This document shows positions 1 to 11,910 of a stretch of DNA of 64,000 nt, one piece after another. Below the pieces are notes generated by a model that saw nothing but the letters and a program-made list of their open reading frames with translations, made no database searches and was not told where the DNA came from. The stretch lies in NCBI GenBank assembly GCA_007922195.1, contig ML682013.1, forward strand, positions 21,764,645 through 21,828,644, in the 5' to 3' direction. Source of the stretch: Podocnemis expansa. Its lineage: Eukaryota; Chordata; Testudines; Podocnemididae. Positions within the stretch are counted from its first letter, which is position 1. Every line of letters begins with the position of its first letter. A program made the position numbers and the translations under genes.

Positions 1-985
1 TGCCCTTATACTCCACCAGAGACGTTGTTACACTCTCTAGAGGTGAGTGAGAGAGATGACTCCTAGTGCAATAGAAACCTCGGCCAAAAGGATCCTTGGT
101 ACCCCTTAGGAGTGGGAGAGATCTCCAAAGTCCAACTGCAGATGTTGCTTCTTTTATGCAACTCTGAACGCCCACTCACATCCCTTCAACCAATCCCCCA
201 AAAAAGCAATTTCATCCTTTGCTCATATGTGGACTGATGATTCATTACCTTAATGGGTCTTCTACCTAGTTTTGACCAGTCTTGGTCAGCTAACTGAGAG
301 AGAAAGTGAGGGAGGTCAAGTTTTTAAATCTTCCACTATCTTCACCTTATTTCCTTAATATGGATACATCTCTAGAACCCCAGCTTGAGTCAAAAAGAAA
401 GGAAATGGTAAATGTTTATACATATATATTTTTATATAATGTCCACGATCTACATGTCCAGGCTTGCCCTGGATTCACTTGATGGGAGTGAGTTCATTTA
501 AAGGTCCAGCGCTCATTTCCATTCCTTATTTCATATACTGCTTATTTTGAATGCTACTTATTTTGCATCATCAAACTAATTTCTATTGAAAATTTTGTCA
601 GATTGCCTTTTGCCACTTTACTCATAGATTTAAGCTATATAGACAAAAATTTCTGCCTACATTGGTATGGTCTGAAGTATTTGCATATATGAATTATCTA
701 TATATTTGTTCTTCATCCTCTCACTTGTTTTTACTAAGACAGAATTGTCTGATGGTTTAGGTTGAATACTGTAGTCTCTGTTACAGCTAGGGCTGGACTT
801 AAACCCTGGATCTTTACATATCTCAATTTTAGGGAAATTTGACTTTGAGTCTTTCTTGCTGTTGCTTATTTCTGCTATAAATAAGAGACTGTTGATAAGT
901 GGATATAATATGTTGAAGAAACAATTGATGATTTAATAATTCTATATTTGCAAATGTAAAACTGAGACAAACAAATATCTGCATT
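1..985. other. AT-rich sequence, no gene seen
   Basis: No long ORF, no recognised repeat family and no tandem array is visible. The stretch is AT-rich non-coding sequence with short TATA-like runs near 420-440 that are ordinary for this composition. Confidence 0.5.
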
Positions 986-987
986 CA

Positions 988-1192
988 AAGGGTTAGCCAT
1001 GTTAGTCTAGTCCAAACAAGGAGTCCTGTAGGACTTGTAAGAACTAACAGATTTCTTTATTGCATGACCCGTCGCAGAGGAAAATCCCACCTCAGACACT
1101 TTGAAGACCGGGGAACTTGCAGAATGAAAGGAAAACAAATGCAGGGAAGTGTAAGTCATAGTATCAGGTCACACTGTGACAGCAAATCAAAG
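988..1192 (-). mobile_element. Penelope-like element 3' tail fragment
   Basis: Read on the minus strand this matches the 3' tail of the other PLE copies in the window (22740-23025, 54488-54745). On the plus strand it starts with the shared end motif TAGCCATGTTAGTCTAGTCC, followed by the 'gacttgtaagaactaacaga' region, the degraded ribozyme-like hairpin, and the 'gcagggaagtgtaag...atcaggtcac' block. It ends exactly where the DIRS-like palindrome begins, so the two insertions abut. It has no coding capacity. I found no flanking duplication. Confidence 0.75.
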
Positions 1193-1198
1193 CAGTCG

Positions 1199-1778
1199 TT
1201 CTTCGACGAGCAGTGCTCCTGACTGCTCCACTCTGGGTTTGTTAGCGCAGCACAACGCCCAGCATCAGAAATTTTCAACAGCAGTGGCTCAGCTGGTGGA
1301 GAGAGGAGGTAGGGATGGCGTCCTGTGCTGCTTCCCGCCACTGACGACATCATCACCTCGCTCTCTCCAACGGTCCCCTCAGTTCCTTTCTACTGCCCTC
1401 CGGCTCAGCACGGAGTCAGCGGTGGCTCCCTCAAGACTTACCTAGAATTTAAAAAAAATAAATAAATAAAATAAAAGAAGAAGAAGAAAGAAACAGAAAC
1501 TACAGAACAATCAGTACGCTTGACAGGGAACTGCTGCAGTCAGCGATGCTGAACTCATCCGGCTTTAAACCGTTGGAGAGAGCGAGGTGATAACGTTGTC
1601 AGTGGCGGGAAGCAGCACAGGACGCCATCCCTACCTCCTCTCTCCACCAGCTGAGCCACTGCTGTTAAAAATTTCTGATGCTGGGCGCGGTGCCGCGCTA
1701 AGAAACCCAGAGTGGAGCATGTTGGGAGCATGCATCTCGAAGAACTTCAGCTACTGCACGAAGGTGAGTAACCTCCAT
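1199..1778. mobile_element. Non-autonomous palindromic DIRS-like element
   Basis: Two arms, 1198-1372 and 1571-1745, are near-perfect reverse complements over about 175 bases. They start and end with the TTCTTCGA / TCGAAGAA termini seen in the full DIRS at 41704-47613. Outside the right arm, 'gaaggtgagtaacc' resembles that element's extreme right end ('caggcaagtaacc'). Inside the left arm, 'tcagttcctttctactgccc' resembles its leader ('tcagttccttcttaccgccc'). The roughly 200-base core is A-rich and has no ORF. I infer a deletion derivative that kept the ends and lost gag, RT and recombinase. The mirrored small ORFs in the arms are by-products of the inverted repeat. Confidence 0.7.
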
Positions 1779-3066
1779 TTAAGAGTCAAACGCTGGGAAA
1801 CAGCATATAAATAAATGACTGTAGACTAGCTATCTGTTCAGTAGATATTTCAATTATTTAATATGCATGAAGGAAACAGTGGAAGAGAGAGAAATATTAA
1901 CAAAATATGCATCTTGTGAGTATAGTTCAACGTTTGAAATCATGGCCCAAAACTGAGTTTATATATTCTCAAAATGATAGAGGAGATATCTTGTAGAAGG
2001 GTTTACAGTCATGCTTATAGTATTATCTGTGGAAAAGACTGCAATTTATAACAGTTGTGTTTGAAATATTTATATTTACAGGAAGGACAGCATATTTACT
2101 GCATATATTCAAAGATGTGTAGCCTATGCTTAAGGATTAGTGTAGAGTTTTGTTTGGGAGTGCACAATACCTGATAATGCAGTGGTGCTTTAGATGACAA
2201 GTAAGACCCATTGCAGTTGTTTACTTTTATTTATAGACCCCATAAAAAAACATTGAATTGTAAACTTTGGTCAGATTATTTATTTATCATCATTCTTTAA
2301 ATAAAGTGCACACGGTGAGGTTCAAAGTACTGTACGTGAGTTTAAATAGTCTTTAGTAAGTAATATATTAATAAAAGGTACAGAAACTTTTTTGAGTTAA
2401 TTAACTTTCTATTTTTTTAGCCATAGACTATGAGTATTTGAAGAGCAACAAAATGTTTTTGCTGGTGGTTAATGTAATGTAACTATCAGCACAATGCTAC
2501 TGAATTTGAATGTTAACTGCACTAACAGAGAAGGGTAGCATTTTATACTGTAGTTGCAAATGTATATATTGTGTGGACTTAACATTATCAGCTGGAAGTT
2601 CAGGGTCTATGTCAGTATGAGTCTGATGAGGATCCCTGGAACCAGCTTGCTGTGCATGCAGTGACTGCAGCTTTAGTTATGTGCATAATGGGTCCCAAAA
2701 GGGCTTTTATCCTGGCTGAATAAAAGATGGGGCCAGGCAGTGAGAGTTTGTCGAGTCAGTGGAGAGTCTCCTCACAGTGGAACTCATAACTCTGAGGGGG
2801 CGGAGGTTAAAATTGTCCTCCTTTGCCACAGTAGACAACCTGTGAAGGACAGTGACAGACCCCTACTTTTCCTCTACAAGTGTTATTCTTTCCTCCAGTA
2901 CAATGGGCAAGGGGCTTTGATGCTTCCAGGAGATATAATTTATAACACATGCCTCTCTGCTCCAGCTTTGTTGAATTTGTACCCTGTGTTTATCATTGTC
3001 AATTAAAATCATTTACAGGATGAAATAAATTTTTAAATAGTAAAATAAAGGGGGACAGACTTTAAG
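1779..3066. other. No gene recognised; possible LTR-like part
   Basis: Mostly AT-rich unique-looking DNA. The part around 2640-3010 is less AT-rich and contains an 88-codon ORF plus 'ctgaataaaagatggggcc', which loosely resembles a polyadenylation region of an LTR. No family can be assigned and the ORF matches nothing I know. Confidence 0.3.
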
Positions 3067-3350
3067 AGTATGACTACACTGCAGAAGACTTAGGGATTGA
3101 TACAGCAGGACTGATTGAATGGATTGTAGAGAGTCACTCAGTTGATCCTGGAAAAGCTCTCTGGTCATTGTGTTTAAACCACTTCCTCAAGAAGAGTAAG
3201 ATTGCATCAACCAGAGGACATCTCTGGTTGATGCAGCACAGAGAATACACCATGGTAAGGCAACATAAGTCAGTCATCGGAAGATATGCAAGCTAGTTTA
3301 CATAGCTTGCGTATCTCCTGTTGACCACCAATCGCAGTGTAGACTGTGCC
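3067..3350. mobile_element. Non-autonomous DNA transposon (MITE-like)
   Basis: The stretch begins GTATGACTACACTGCAG and ends CAGTGTAGACTGTGCC. These are imperfect inverted ends of the 'GGTATGTCTACACT' type, also seen at 50699-51032. The interior is non-coding and includes a short hairpin (accagaggaca/tctctggt). The superfamily is not fixed: no clear target-site duplication was found. Confidence 0.5.
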
Positions 3351-5324
3351 TAATTCTTTGAATTTCCTGCTTGAAAATGGTTGCATGATGAGCACCTTGT
3401 GCTTATCACAAGTAGTAAAATACAAAAATAAAATGATAAAACTAGAGAAAGGAATTATGCTTATATAGCATCAAACTGTGTTATAGATTGACTGTCCATT
3501 ACTCTTGGACAATCATAATTTTGTACTGTACTTAGGTTTGTGTAAATAAATATTTAGTAGAATCTGAAGCTCTTACCCAAAATAGTTGTTCTGTTTTGGA
3601 TGGGATTCTGAACTTGTTTAGTGTATGTTGGAAGACTGGGGCCAAAATTTATATATAAGGATTGTCAGGTTTTCTATACTTATTTAAAAAAAAAAAAGTA
3701 CAGCTAAGGATTTTAAAGTATTCTAATGTGACTGTTTAAAATTTACTCTGTAGAGTAGCTCTCCTTTATTAGGTAAAATAAAAATATTTTAATACTTTTG
3801 TTTTGAAAAGATCCATGTGGTCTGTGTTTGTGTAGGAAAATTATATATGTATTAATTAAATTGAATTAATTAAATTAAATTGGGGAGCAAAATATTAGAG
3901 AAAGAGAGGAAGAGAGAGAGATTTCTGTGCCCTAGTTCAATTTTAACAGTCGTGTGGCTATAGTTCACTGGATCATTTCATTTCAGCTCATGGTGTATTA
4001 ATAACCTGCTAGCATGTAACAGCTCAGAAAAAGCTGTTAGGTTATCAAATTAATCTGGCTACTGCACAAGTATTAACTCTACACACCTAAAATCTTTATG
4101 AAATTTTCATTAAACAAAATTAGTATGGGTTCCACATTTTTAAACAAAATAGTAAGTTTGCTTTTAATTGTTTGATTTTAATACTCAAAGGCACTAATCC
4201 ACATTACAGCCTAATGGTCTGTGAAAACTTGTAAGAGGCATAACAAAGTCTTTGAAACCAGTAATGTCTGCTGTGCAGGTTTTTAAATTGAATGAGTGTA
4301 AAACAGCTACAACAAAGCTTTTATTTATTTGTTTTTGCTGTATTTCTCTGGAACGAAGATTTGTATAAACATAACAAGTATGGCCTGGAAGTTTTTGTTA
4401 AGGCCAGAGTTTGCAAATCTAATTATGGGGAACAACTACAGCAATAACAAATAGCTATTTGAAATGAAAAAAAGCTTCCTATTGATTGTTTTCAGAATTT
4501 TAGCACCATGTGTATCATTAACGCATCTGAAGCTTTTTCTTAACATTTAAATATCTGCTAGTGTCTCTTGAGTTTTTGTCAGCCTCCCCCTCTTTCCATT
4601 CTCATCCCGAGCCAACCCACAGCTGGGACCTTATCATCCTTTTACTCCTCAAATGAGGGTAGAGATGAACTATAAAGCCAGGAGAGGTTGGTTCCCTGCT
4701 ATGCCAGTCATAGAAGCCCTCCCCCCTCCGCAATCCCTGCTCCTTTAACTAACAGCTCCATAAAACCCTTTATCAAACTATGTTCTGATCACTGTATCCC
4801 TCCCAGTGAAGCATCTGTATTGGACATCTGCCACATGAGGTGTCAGCAACTACTATGGCTGCCTCTCCCGTGTATTCAGCTGGATTCCCAAACATCTACT
4901 AATGCTCCCTTTAATTTTGATCAAAAACATGTCAGTCCCCAAGTCCGCTGGGTGAACATCATCTTTCTGAATAATTCTAGTGCCCCATATGCTTTGCCAG
5001 GTTGTCAAATAATGAACTTTTCTCTGACCCCCATGAATTTGAGCACCTCCCTGTTTATATACCTCCTAGCTTTGTCTACCCAGTGGGGCTTCACACCTCC
5101 CTACCACACACTGTGTTGTAGAATGTCCAACCATGCAGTTTTTTCTTCTGGGAAAATTTCTTAGATCTGTCCCAACTTCTTCTTAGCTGTAAGAATTAAT
5201 GCTACCCCTTTACACATTCCCAAATCATTTCCCTGTGATACACGGGATTATGTCTCATGCCAACTCAGTGGGTCCCACAGCATACAGAAAATCATCAGAT
5301 GATCCCATAATGTTATCCTCCTTC
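3351..5324. other. No gene recognised
   Basis: AT-rich to about 4560, then more balanced. A 158-codon ORF at 4688-5164 has no domain I can name, ordinary low-complexity Pro/Ser/Leu content and no conserved context; it is best treated as chance. Confidence 0.4.
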
Positions 5325-6027
5325 AAAGAGGAGTACCGCAGAAAGGGATCTGGGTGTCATAGTGGACCACAAGCTAAATAAGAGGCAAGAGTGTAATGCT
5401 ATTGCAAAAAAAGCAAACACCATTCTGGGATGTATTAAGAGGAGTTATTGTAAGACATGAGAAGTAATTCTTCTGCTCTAGCTGGCCCTGATTAGGTCTC
5501 AGTTGGAGTACTGTGCCCAGTTCTGGGCACCTCGTTTCAGGGAGGATGTGGATAAATTGGAGAAAGTTCAGAGAAGAGAAACATGAATGATTAGAGGTCT
5601 GGAACACTTGACTTGTGAGGGAAGATTGAAAGAGCTGGGTATGTTTAGTTTGGAAAAGACGAAACTGAGAGGGAACGTGATAGTAGTTTTCAAGTACCTA
5701 AGTGATTGTCATCAGGAGGAAGGAGAAAAATTGTTGTTCTTAACCACCAATGACAGGACAAGAAGCAATGGGCTTAAATTATAGCAAGGGAGTTTTAGGT
5801 TGGATATTAGGAAAAAAATTCCTAACTGTCAGGGTGATTAACCACTGGAATAAGTTGCCTAGGCAGGTTGTGGAATGTCCATCATTGAAAGTTTTTAACA
5901 GTAGGTTAGACCAAGTACCCGTCAGACATGATTTAAGAGGGTATTTGGTCCTGCCATGAGTGCAGGGGACTGGACTCAATGACCTCTCATGATCCCTTCT
6001 GGTTTCTATGCTTTTATCATTCTGTAG
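5325..6027 (+). mobile_element. CR1-type LINE, 3' end
   Basis: This is the 3' part of a CR1 retrotransposon. Fragments of the end of the RT ORF can be read on the plus strand: '[13 protein letters not shown]' near 5350-5390, then '[14 protein letters not shown]' (frame-disrupted), 'KEKLLFLTTNDRTRSNGLK' and 'FLTVRVINHWNKLPRQVV'. The classic ending follows: 'ggactggactcaatgacctc' and 'ggtttctatgctttt'. The copy is 5'-truncated and has stops and frameshifts. Confidence 0.88.
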
Positions 6028-6991
6028 GTCAGGACTGCCTCCTCACCAAGCCCTAGCTGTGAACCCTTCTTAGACATCCTGGGGGCCTCATTTGCACTTT
6101 GTAAACAGTGCTGTGCTCCCAGATCCACATCACTATCTGTTGATCCATCTTCCCTCCACTGGGATGTAAAAAAAAACAGGAAGATTAACACTCAGGTCTT
6201 GTGTGCAATCTGTATGCTTCTGAATGCCAGTGCCTTAATTGCCTGAATTACCCTACCTCCCATATCCAGCTGTTGCCACCCTAATCCTGAATGAGTGGGA
6301 ACCAAATTCATGGGTTGGGAACCACAGACTTGTCAATCCCTATGTCAACACCTGTAATGAACTGGTATGTTGTGTTGGGACTGGGAAGGACCACCAACCA
6401 TAGTCTTGGGTCCAGCTCCTTACCCTAGTGGTGAGGATCCAGCTTCATTGCTCCGGACCCTCCTCCTTCTATTACTCCCACTATGTCCGGCTGAAAGGTG
6501 GAAGCTATTTTCCTTCCTTCTATCACATGCCCACTGTGATTTGAAGCAAAGACTGAAAACTGATTTGCTCTCACCCATTCCCTCAGCTTTCCTGCTACAG
6601 AGGGTGCTGGGAGGGATGGAGGATGTGGTTTATTTTCCCCTTCACTATCCCATTGATCAGATGTGTCTTCAAGCTCTCTCAAAAACTTTCTCCTTCCCTT
6701 TTTGTTAGCACCTGCCTGATTCTCCTATAGTAGACAGGACCTCCCCCTTATTCCACTCTTATCGGGTACCATGCAATGCCATTTAAACTGGAGGGCTGGA
6801 GTCCTTGCTGCTCGACTTGGTCCATGTGAAAAAAGACTTCTCCTACCTGGCTTGTATGTAGTGTATGTACTCTTCGCCCTCTTCTGATCACCTGGGGGGG
6901 GGGGATGAATCAGTCTTCTCATACTGACCCATTTTACCTCTGCAAGGTCTGGAAAGAAAAGTAAAGAGCATGATGAGGAAAGTGCAGTAGG
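6028..6991. other. No gene recognised
   Basis: Short overlapping ORFs on both strands (for example 6367-6708 plus, 6725-7093 minus) have no recognisable domain. A G9 run sits near 6895-6903. I see no repeat family here with confidence. Confidence 0.35.
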
Positions 6992-6999
6992 TGTTAAAC

Positions 7000-7301
7000 T
7001 GGGGTGGGCAGACTTTTTGATCTGTGGGCTGCATTGGTGTCTAAGTGGGCTGGAGGAAAGGGCAGGGCTGCAGGAGGTGGTTGCCATGCCCACATGGTGG
7101 TGGTGGGGGCAGAAGAGGTGAGAGAAATTGGGAAGTGTGTGCTTTGCTCCAGTCAGAGTGCTGCCGGACCCATATGGTGGAAGGGGGAGAGGTCAGGAAT
7201 GTAGAACAGCCACTGGGCTATAGCCAGGCCCAGCTGGTGGGCCGGATGAAAGACTTCTGTGGGCGACATCCAGCCTGTGGGCCATCGTTTGTCCACTTCT
7301 G
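7000..7301. mobile_element. Non-autonomous hAT-like transposon
   Basis: The 5' end TGGGGTGGGCAGACTTTTTG and the 3' end GCCATCGTTTGTCCACTTCT are inverted versions of the 'GGGGTGGGCAAACTTTTTGG' termini typical of reptile and mammal hAT (Charlie-like) elements. The flanks give an imperfect 8-base duplication, TGTTAAAC (6992-6999) against CCTTAAAC (7302-7309), the length used by hAT transposases. The interior is non-coding; small ORFs are incidental. Confidence 0.7.
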
Positions 7302-7309
7302 CCTTAAAC

Positions 7310-10300
7310 AGTAGTAATGTGATGACTTCATCCTCTGGCCATGCACCTATTATTGCCTCCACTATTTATGGCAAAGACTGTTGCTTGAGAATTGTGCTTT
7401 ATAGCCACTCGCGAAACTTCAGCATATTAAATGAACTGGTTGGGCAGATACCACATTGTGTTTCCAGACTAATGGTTGCATAGCCACAGAAATTTTCAAT
7501 GATTTCAGAAATAAAGTAATTTACAGTATCTAGTTTACTGAGAAGCAGAATAGCTGAATTTTTCTAATTTGGTTTACATTTGTGTTTTAAATTTAATTGA
7601 AACTGAAATAACTACATGACATCTAGAATATTTCAGGATATATACATGTGTTGAAAGACAAAATACTTAACATGTGATTCATATCATATGGATTAAATCC
7701 AAAACCATTCATGTACAGTATTGCTGTGCCAATGTTATTTCATGCATACAATGCTTCTAAAGCAAAATTCAATAAATACTGTAATCTCTTTGGAATGGCA
7801 TTTGAAAAACTCATAAATTTAGAGTACACTGTTATGTCAGTGAATTCAAATTAATGAAATAGCTTCCCACACAAGCACCATAGTAATTTACATATTAATT
7901 TCCGCTAATGTTTTTTTAGGGATGTAACAGACTCATACTAGTCATATTTGATAAAATACAACAGATTGTGAAACAACAAACAGTAAGCAGTTGGGTATGA
8001 TTTATCTCCTATTCCATCAGATCCTTATTTTTCCCTAAAAATGCTTTGTCTACATTATTAATGTCTGACAATTTTCTTGTATTTTATGTCCCAAAGCAGA
8101 ATATATCTGTGAATTCTGTGTATTGGTTGCTTTCATAACAAATGATATTTATTTTTCATATTATGACAGACCTAATAAAATAGAAAATAAAGCAAGATGC
8201 ATAGAGATGGACACTAATGCTACTCAGTTATATATTCAGGGGCAAAAGATGTATCCATTTTAGGATGCAGAGTGGAAACATAATTTTTGTTGGTTATTCT
8301 ATGCTTCCATTCAATATTGCAGTATCTGTTTTACCTCTGACCTTGGAAGTTTGTTGGTTCCTACAAATGTGCACAAAGAATGATGTGATGCCATAGTGAA
8401 ATGTGCTAGCAAGGTGTTTTCTTCAGAAGACAGCTTACCTCAGCTCAATTCCAGTAACCTCCTAGAGAATTTAGGTCTCTTGTCAAATTAATTTCCTTGT
8501 ACTACTGGTTTCTAGGCACTTCTCTTACCTAGTGACAGTATGTAATAGGTTAAGTTGTATGGGAAAATTCTTTTTGTGAGAGCTTCACTATTGCATTAAC
8601 TAAACAAGATGATGGGCCACATACAAAATCTCTAGATAATCTGAAATTGGTAAAGCTTTAAAATATCTATGATTAAAAAATAAACGTAAATGCTATGAGC
8701 GTAAATGACAGCTGAATGTCACATAAGGTAAAGATCATTGTTGTTCTGTTTGCTAAATGAAAGCCTCATAATTACATGAACATTCAAGCACTTGGTAATA
8801 GCCATCCTCTAGATGGGAAGCACTATATATATATATATATATATCTTATTTAGATCTGCACTGTGTGGGTCACACAAAGTCATTGGGAATCTGACATAGA
8901 TCCCAGTAGTGGAATAGTCTGCTGATAGGAACATCTTAGGGGAAACACATTTCGTACAATGCCCCATATTGAAAAGAGCAAGTAGGGGTGATGTAAACAA
9001 ATGTTTGGCATTTATTCATAGGATAGGTGGTGAAAGGTTGAAAAGAGAATGCAGCAAGAGGGCTGAAAACCCATTTTATTTATGAAATATTCTGCTGGAG
9101 CTTTGTTTTTCTTGTACTGAGTTATTAGTATATTGTTGTCCCCTTCAGCTGAAAAAAAAATTCTCATCTCTTTTTAAAATTTGTCGTTTCATAACACATT
9201 TTTATTTGATGTCTTTAATTTTAGAATTTTAAACACACTACTGAATATGTTGTATATATTGTGCTAATGTAAAAAAGAATAGAAAAGCTTAATTGCATTT
9301 GGAACACGTTTTAGATAGCGCAGGAAACTAAGCTAACTCCTGACTGAACTTTTTATAATTCCACTGTATAGAGACTGGTTACCATATTTTTATTGAACTA
9401 TTAGGCGCAGTGCATCAGAATGAATTTTAGAAATAATTATGTCTCGTGTAATGGACTTCCCATTTATTCTAATTACTCACAAATAAAAGTCATTCCTGGC
9501 CACTCAGAAGCCTTGATCGCAGTTTGACTTACTTGTCTATAATGGTGACCTATTTCAGAATAATACATCTTGCATCTTGAAGTTACATTAACTAAACATT
9601 GTTGCCTATACTCCTTAATGTTTGTGAGCTCAGCAAGTAACAGTTTCTCTACTGGATAAAAACACAGTTCAGCATACTTGTGAACAGTATGTAAGTAAAC
9701 TAAATTAGACTAAGTTTAAAACTAAATGTTTCCAGTGTTTAAACATTTATTTTCCTCCTGTATAGACAGAAAGAAACAGTCAGTTGTCGTCTTTGTCCCC
9801 TTGTAGGGCTTTGTGAGCATAATTTGCATAATAATTTATGTATTTTCTTTTCTGGTTTAATCATATAGAATGGCTTCCTGCAGTAACCATTTTTCCAACC
9901 AAAGGTGTTCATTATTGGATACATCTTATAGAAGACCCAGATGTCTGACAATGTTAAAAATCCAGGTTTTATAAGCAGCTTCTGTGTGCCTTTAAAACAT
10001 CATTGATAGTTCATTAGGAGGTAAGCTTTCAAATGCCATTAAGCTGAACAGATGGATATCGGGTCTATTTTTTGAGAGATAATGGATAAAATTGCAGTGT
10101 CTAAGGAATGCTTTTGCTATTAGTACAAGGTAGAGCTCAGAAAAAGCCAAATAATTACCAATTACGATGATGATTTTGATGACGACTGTGAGGGGTAGGG
10201 TGCAGTTTTCTAAAGATTTCTAATTCATTAGGGGGAAAATGACACACATACTTCTTCTTGTAAATAGAACATTAATAGGAAATACCTGTAGAAAGGTTTC

Positions 10301-10440
10301 ATATTATTGCTTTCTTTACAGTACAACACAGAAGAAAATAATCAAACGGTTATGTCTCCATAATGGTTGTTGTAGGTTTGGGTAGGAGGTTGGCGGGTTT
10401 TTTTTAATTTTCTTTTTTCTTTTTTCAGTAGGGAGAAACA
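7310..10440. other. AT-rich unique-looking DNA
   Basis: About 3 kb of AT-rich sequence with no ORF beyond 70 codons and no repeat family recognised, apart from the TA run at 8824-8844. Confidence 0.45.
8824..8844. repeat. (TA)n microsatellite
   Basis: An uninterrupted TATATA run of about 21 bases. Confidence 0.95.
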
Positions 10441-10452
10441 GATCAGGTAAGT

Positions 10453-10664
10453 TCTAAAGGGGTAGCCCTAGTAGTCTAGTTCATCAAAACAGACAAGGAG
10501 TCTTGTGGCACTTTCAAAGACTAACACATTTATTTTTCCCAGGAGCTTTTGTGGGAACAGTGCCACTTTGTCAGATGCCACTCTGGCATCTGGTAAAATG
10601 GGATTTTCATGAGAAAAATAAATTTGTTAATCTTCAAAAGCACCACAGGACTTGTTTGTTTTAC
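10453..10664. mobile_element. Palindromic PLE tail insertion
   Basis: The first half (10453-10583) is a PLE tail read on the minus strand, beginning near 'gggtagccctagtagtctag'. The second half (10584-10664) is the same tail in plus orientation ('catgagaaaaataaatttgt', 'gcaccacaggacttgtttgt'). It is therefore a head-to-head inverted pair. The flanks GATCAGGTAAGT (10441-10452) and GATTAGGTAATT (10665-10676) agree at 10 of 12 bases and look like an aged target-site duplication. Confidence 0.7.
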
Positions 10665-10676
10665 GATTAGGTAATT

Positions 10677-11400
10677 ACATTTCATCATGTCTTATCAAAC
10701 TCAGTAATTTGGTACATCTAAATACAATTCTTACTAGAGCAGTGTCCCATAGATTTAACTTTTAAATGCTCACTTTTCCAAAGTAAAGAGATGCTCAACA
10801 GCAGCGTGAATAAAAACAGAAAAAGAAAACTAACATGATTTTGTGCTATCAAACTTACAAATATTTTTTCATGAAGATGCTCTTTTTCAGTATTAGTTGG
10901 ACTCTTAATATGGTCACAGGCCTGATGTTCCTAAAATGGAAATTATTTGAACACAACATTCAAATTAATAAATGTAGACTTTGTCTAAATTGAATTGTTT
11001 TGTGACTTCCTTAGGAAATCAGCCACATACAGGAATATTTAAAATGAGTTTGGGAATGGTAAGCATCAATTACATAGACCATAAAAAGATATTTCTGAAA
11101 TTCATTCTTCAGTAACTGTCAGATGCAGTGATATTTATTGTAACTGAATGTTATATTTGAGTGAAGTTAAAATGTGAATTAGGAGGTCATTACAACTCAT
11201 TCAACTGGACAAAATTCTTTACTATCAAAGCTCTTCCTTTTAGGATGGAGGGAATACTGGGTGCACAGACCCTATTCTCTCTCACTGTGAACATGCTTGA
11301 GCTGGAATGTGGGAAGCTCCATGATACCATGGAGGCGTGGTGTACGTACACTTCGTTCCTTGTGAAGTGATGTTTCGATGGGTCACAGATGTTTTCCAAA
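10677..11400. other. No gene recognised
   Basis: AT-rich non-coding DNA. A small ORF at 11161-11370 has no recognisable feature. Confidence 0.35.
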
Positions 11401-11910
11401 ATTAGCATGTCTAACTTGGTTTCAGCGTGTAGGAATCAATGGCTCCATGTCAAGTTGGCAGGCNNNNNNNNNNNNNNNNNNNNNNNNNNNNNNNNNNNNN
11501 NNNNNNNNNNNNNNNNNNNNNNNNNNNNNNNNNNNNNNNNNNNNNNNNNNNNNNNNNNNNNNNNNNNNNNNNNNNNNNNNNNNNNNNNNNNNNNNNNNNN
11601 NNNNNNNNNNNNNNNNNNNNNNNNNNNNNNNNNNNNNNNNNNNNNNNNNNNNNNNNNNNNNNNNNNNNNNNNNNNNNNNNNNNNNNNNNNNNNNNNNNNN
11701 NNNNNNNNNNNNNNNNNNNNNNNNNNNNNNNNNNNNNNNNNNNNNNNNNNNNNNNNNNNNNNNNNNNNNNNNNNNNNNNNNNNNNNNNNNNNNNNNNNNN
11801 NNNNNNNNNNNNNNNNNNNNNNNNNNNNNNNNNNNNNNNNNNNNNNNNNNNNNNNNNNNNNNNGGACTAGATGACCTCGTGGGGTCCCTTCCAACCCTAT
11901 GATTCTATGG
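11401..11910 (+). mobile_element. CR1-type LINE fragment spanning an assembly gap
   Basis: Left of the gap the plus strand encodes 'RVGINGSMSSWQ', matching the CR1 RT block just before the 'SGVPQGSVLGP' motif. Right of the gap, 11864-11910 carries the CR1 terminus ('ggactagatgacctcgtggg', 'ccctatgattctatgg'). I infer one CR1 insertion on the plus strand whose middle is missing. Confidence 0.55.
11464..11863. other. Assembly gap (400 N)
   Basis: A run of exactly 400 N. Protein-like ORFs across it are artefacts. Confidence 0.99.

Noticed and set aside
1156..1814. Mirror-image ORFs sharing 'SSTGRHPYLLSPPAEP'
   Set aside because: Produced by the two inverted arms of the DIRS-like palindrome.
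2640..3006. Possible LTR with 88-codon ORF
   Set aside because: No ends, duplication or primer-binding site seen.
4688..5164. 158-codon ORF
   Set aside because: No domain, no coding-like context, no splice or family support.
11378..11902. ORFs over the N run
   Set aside because: Artefact of translating N.
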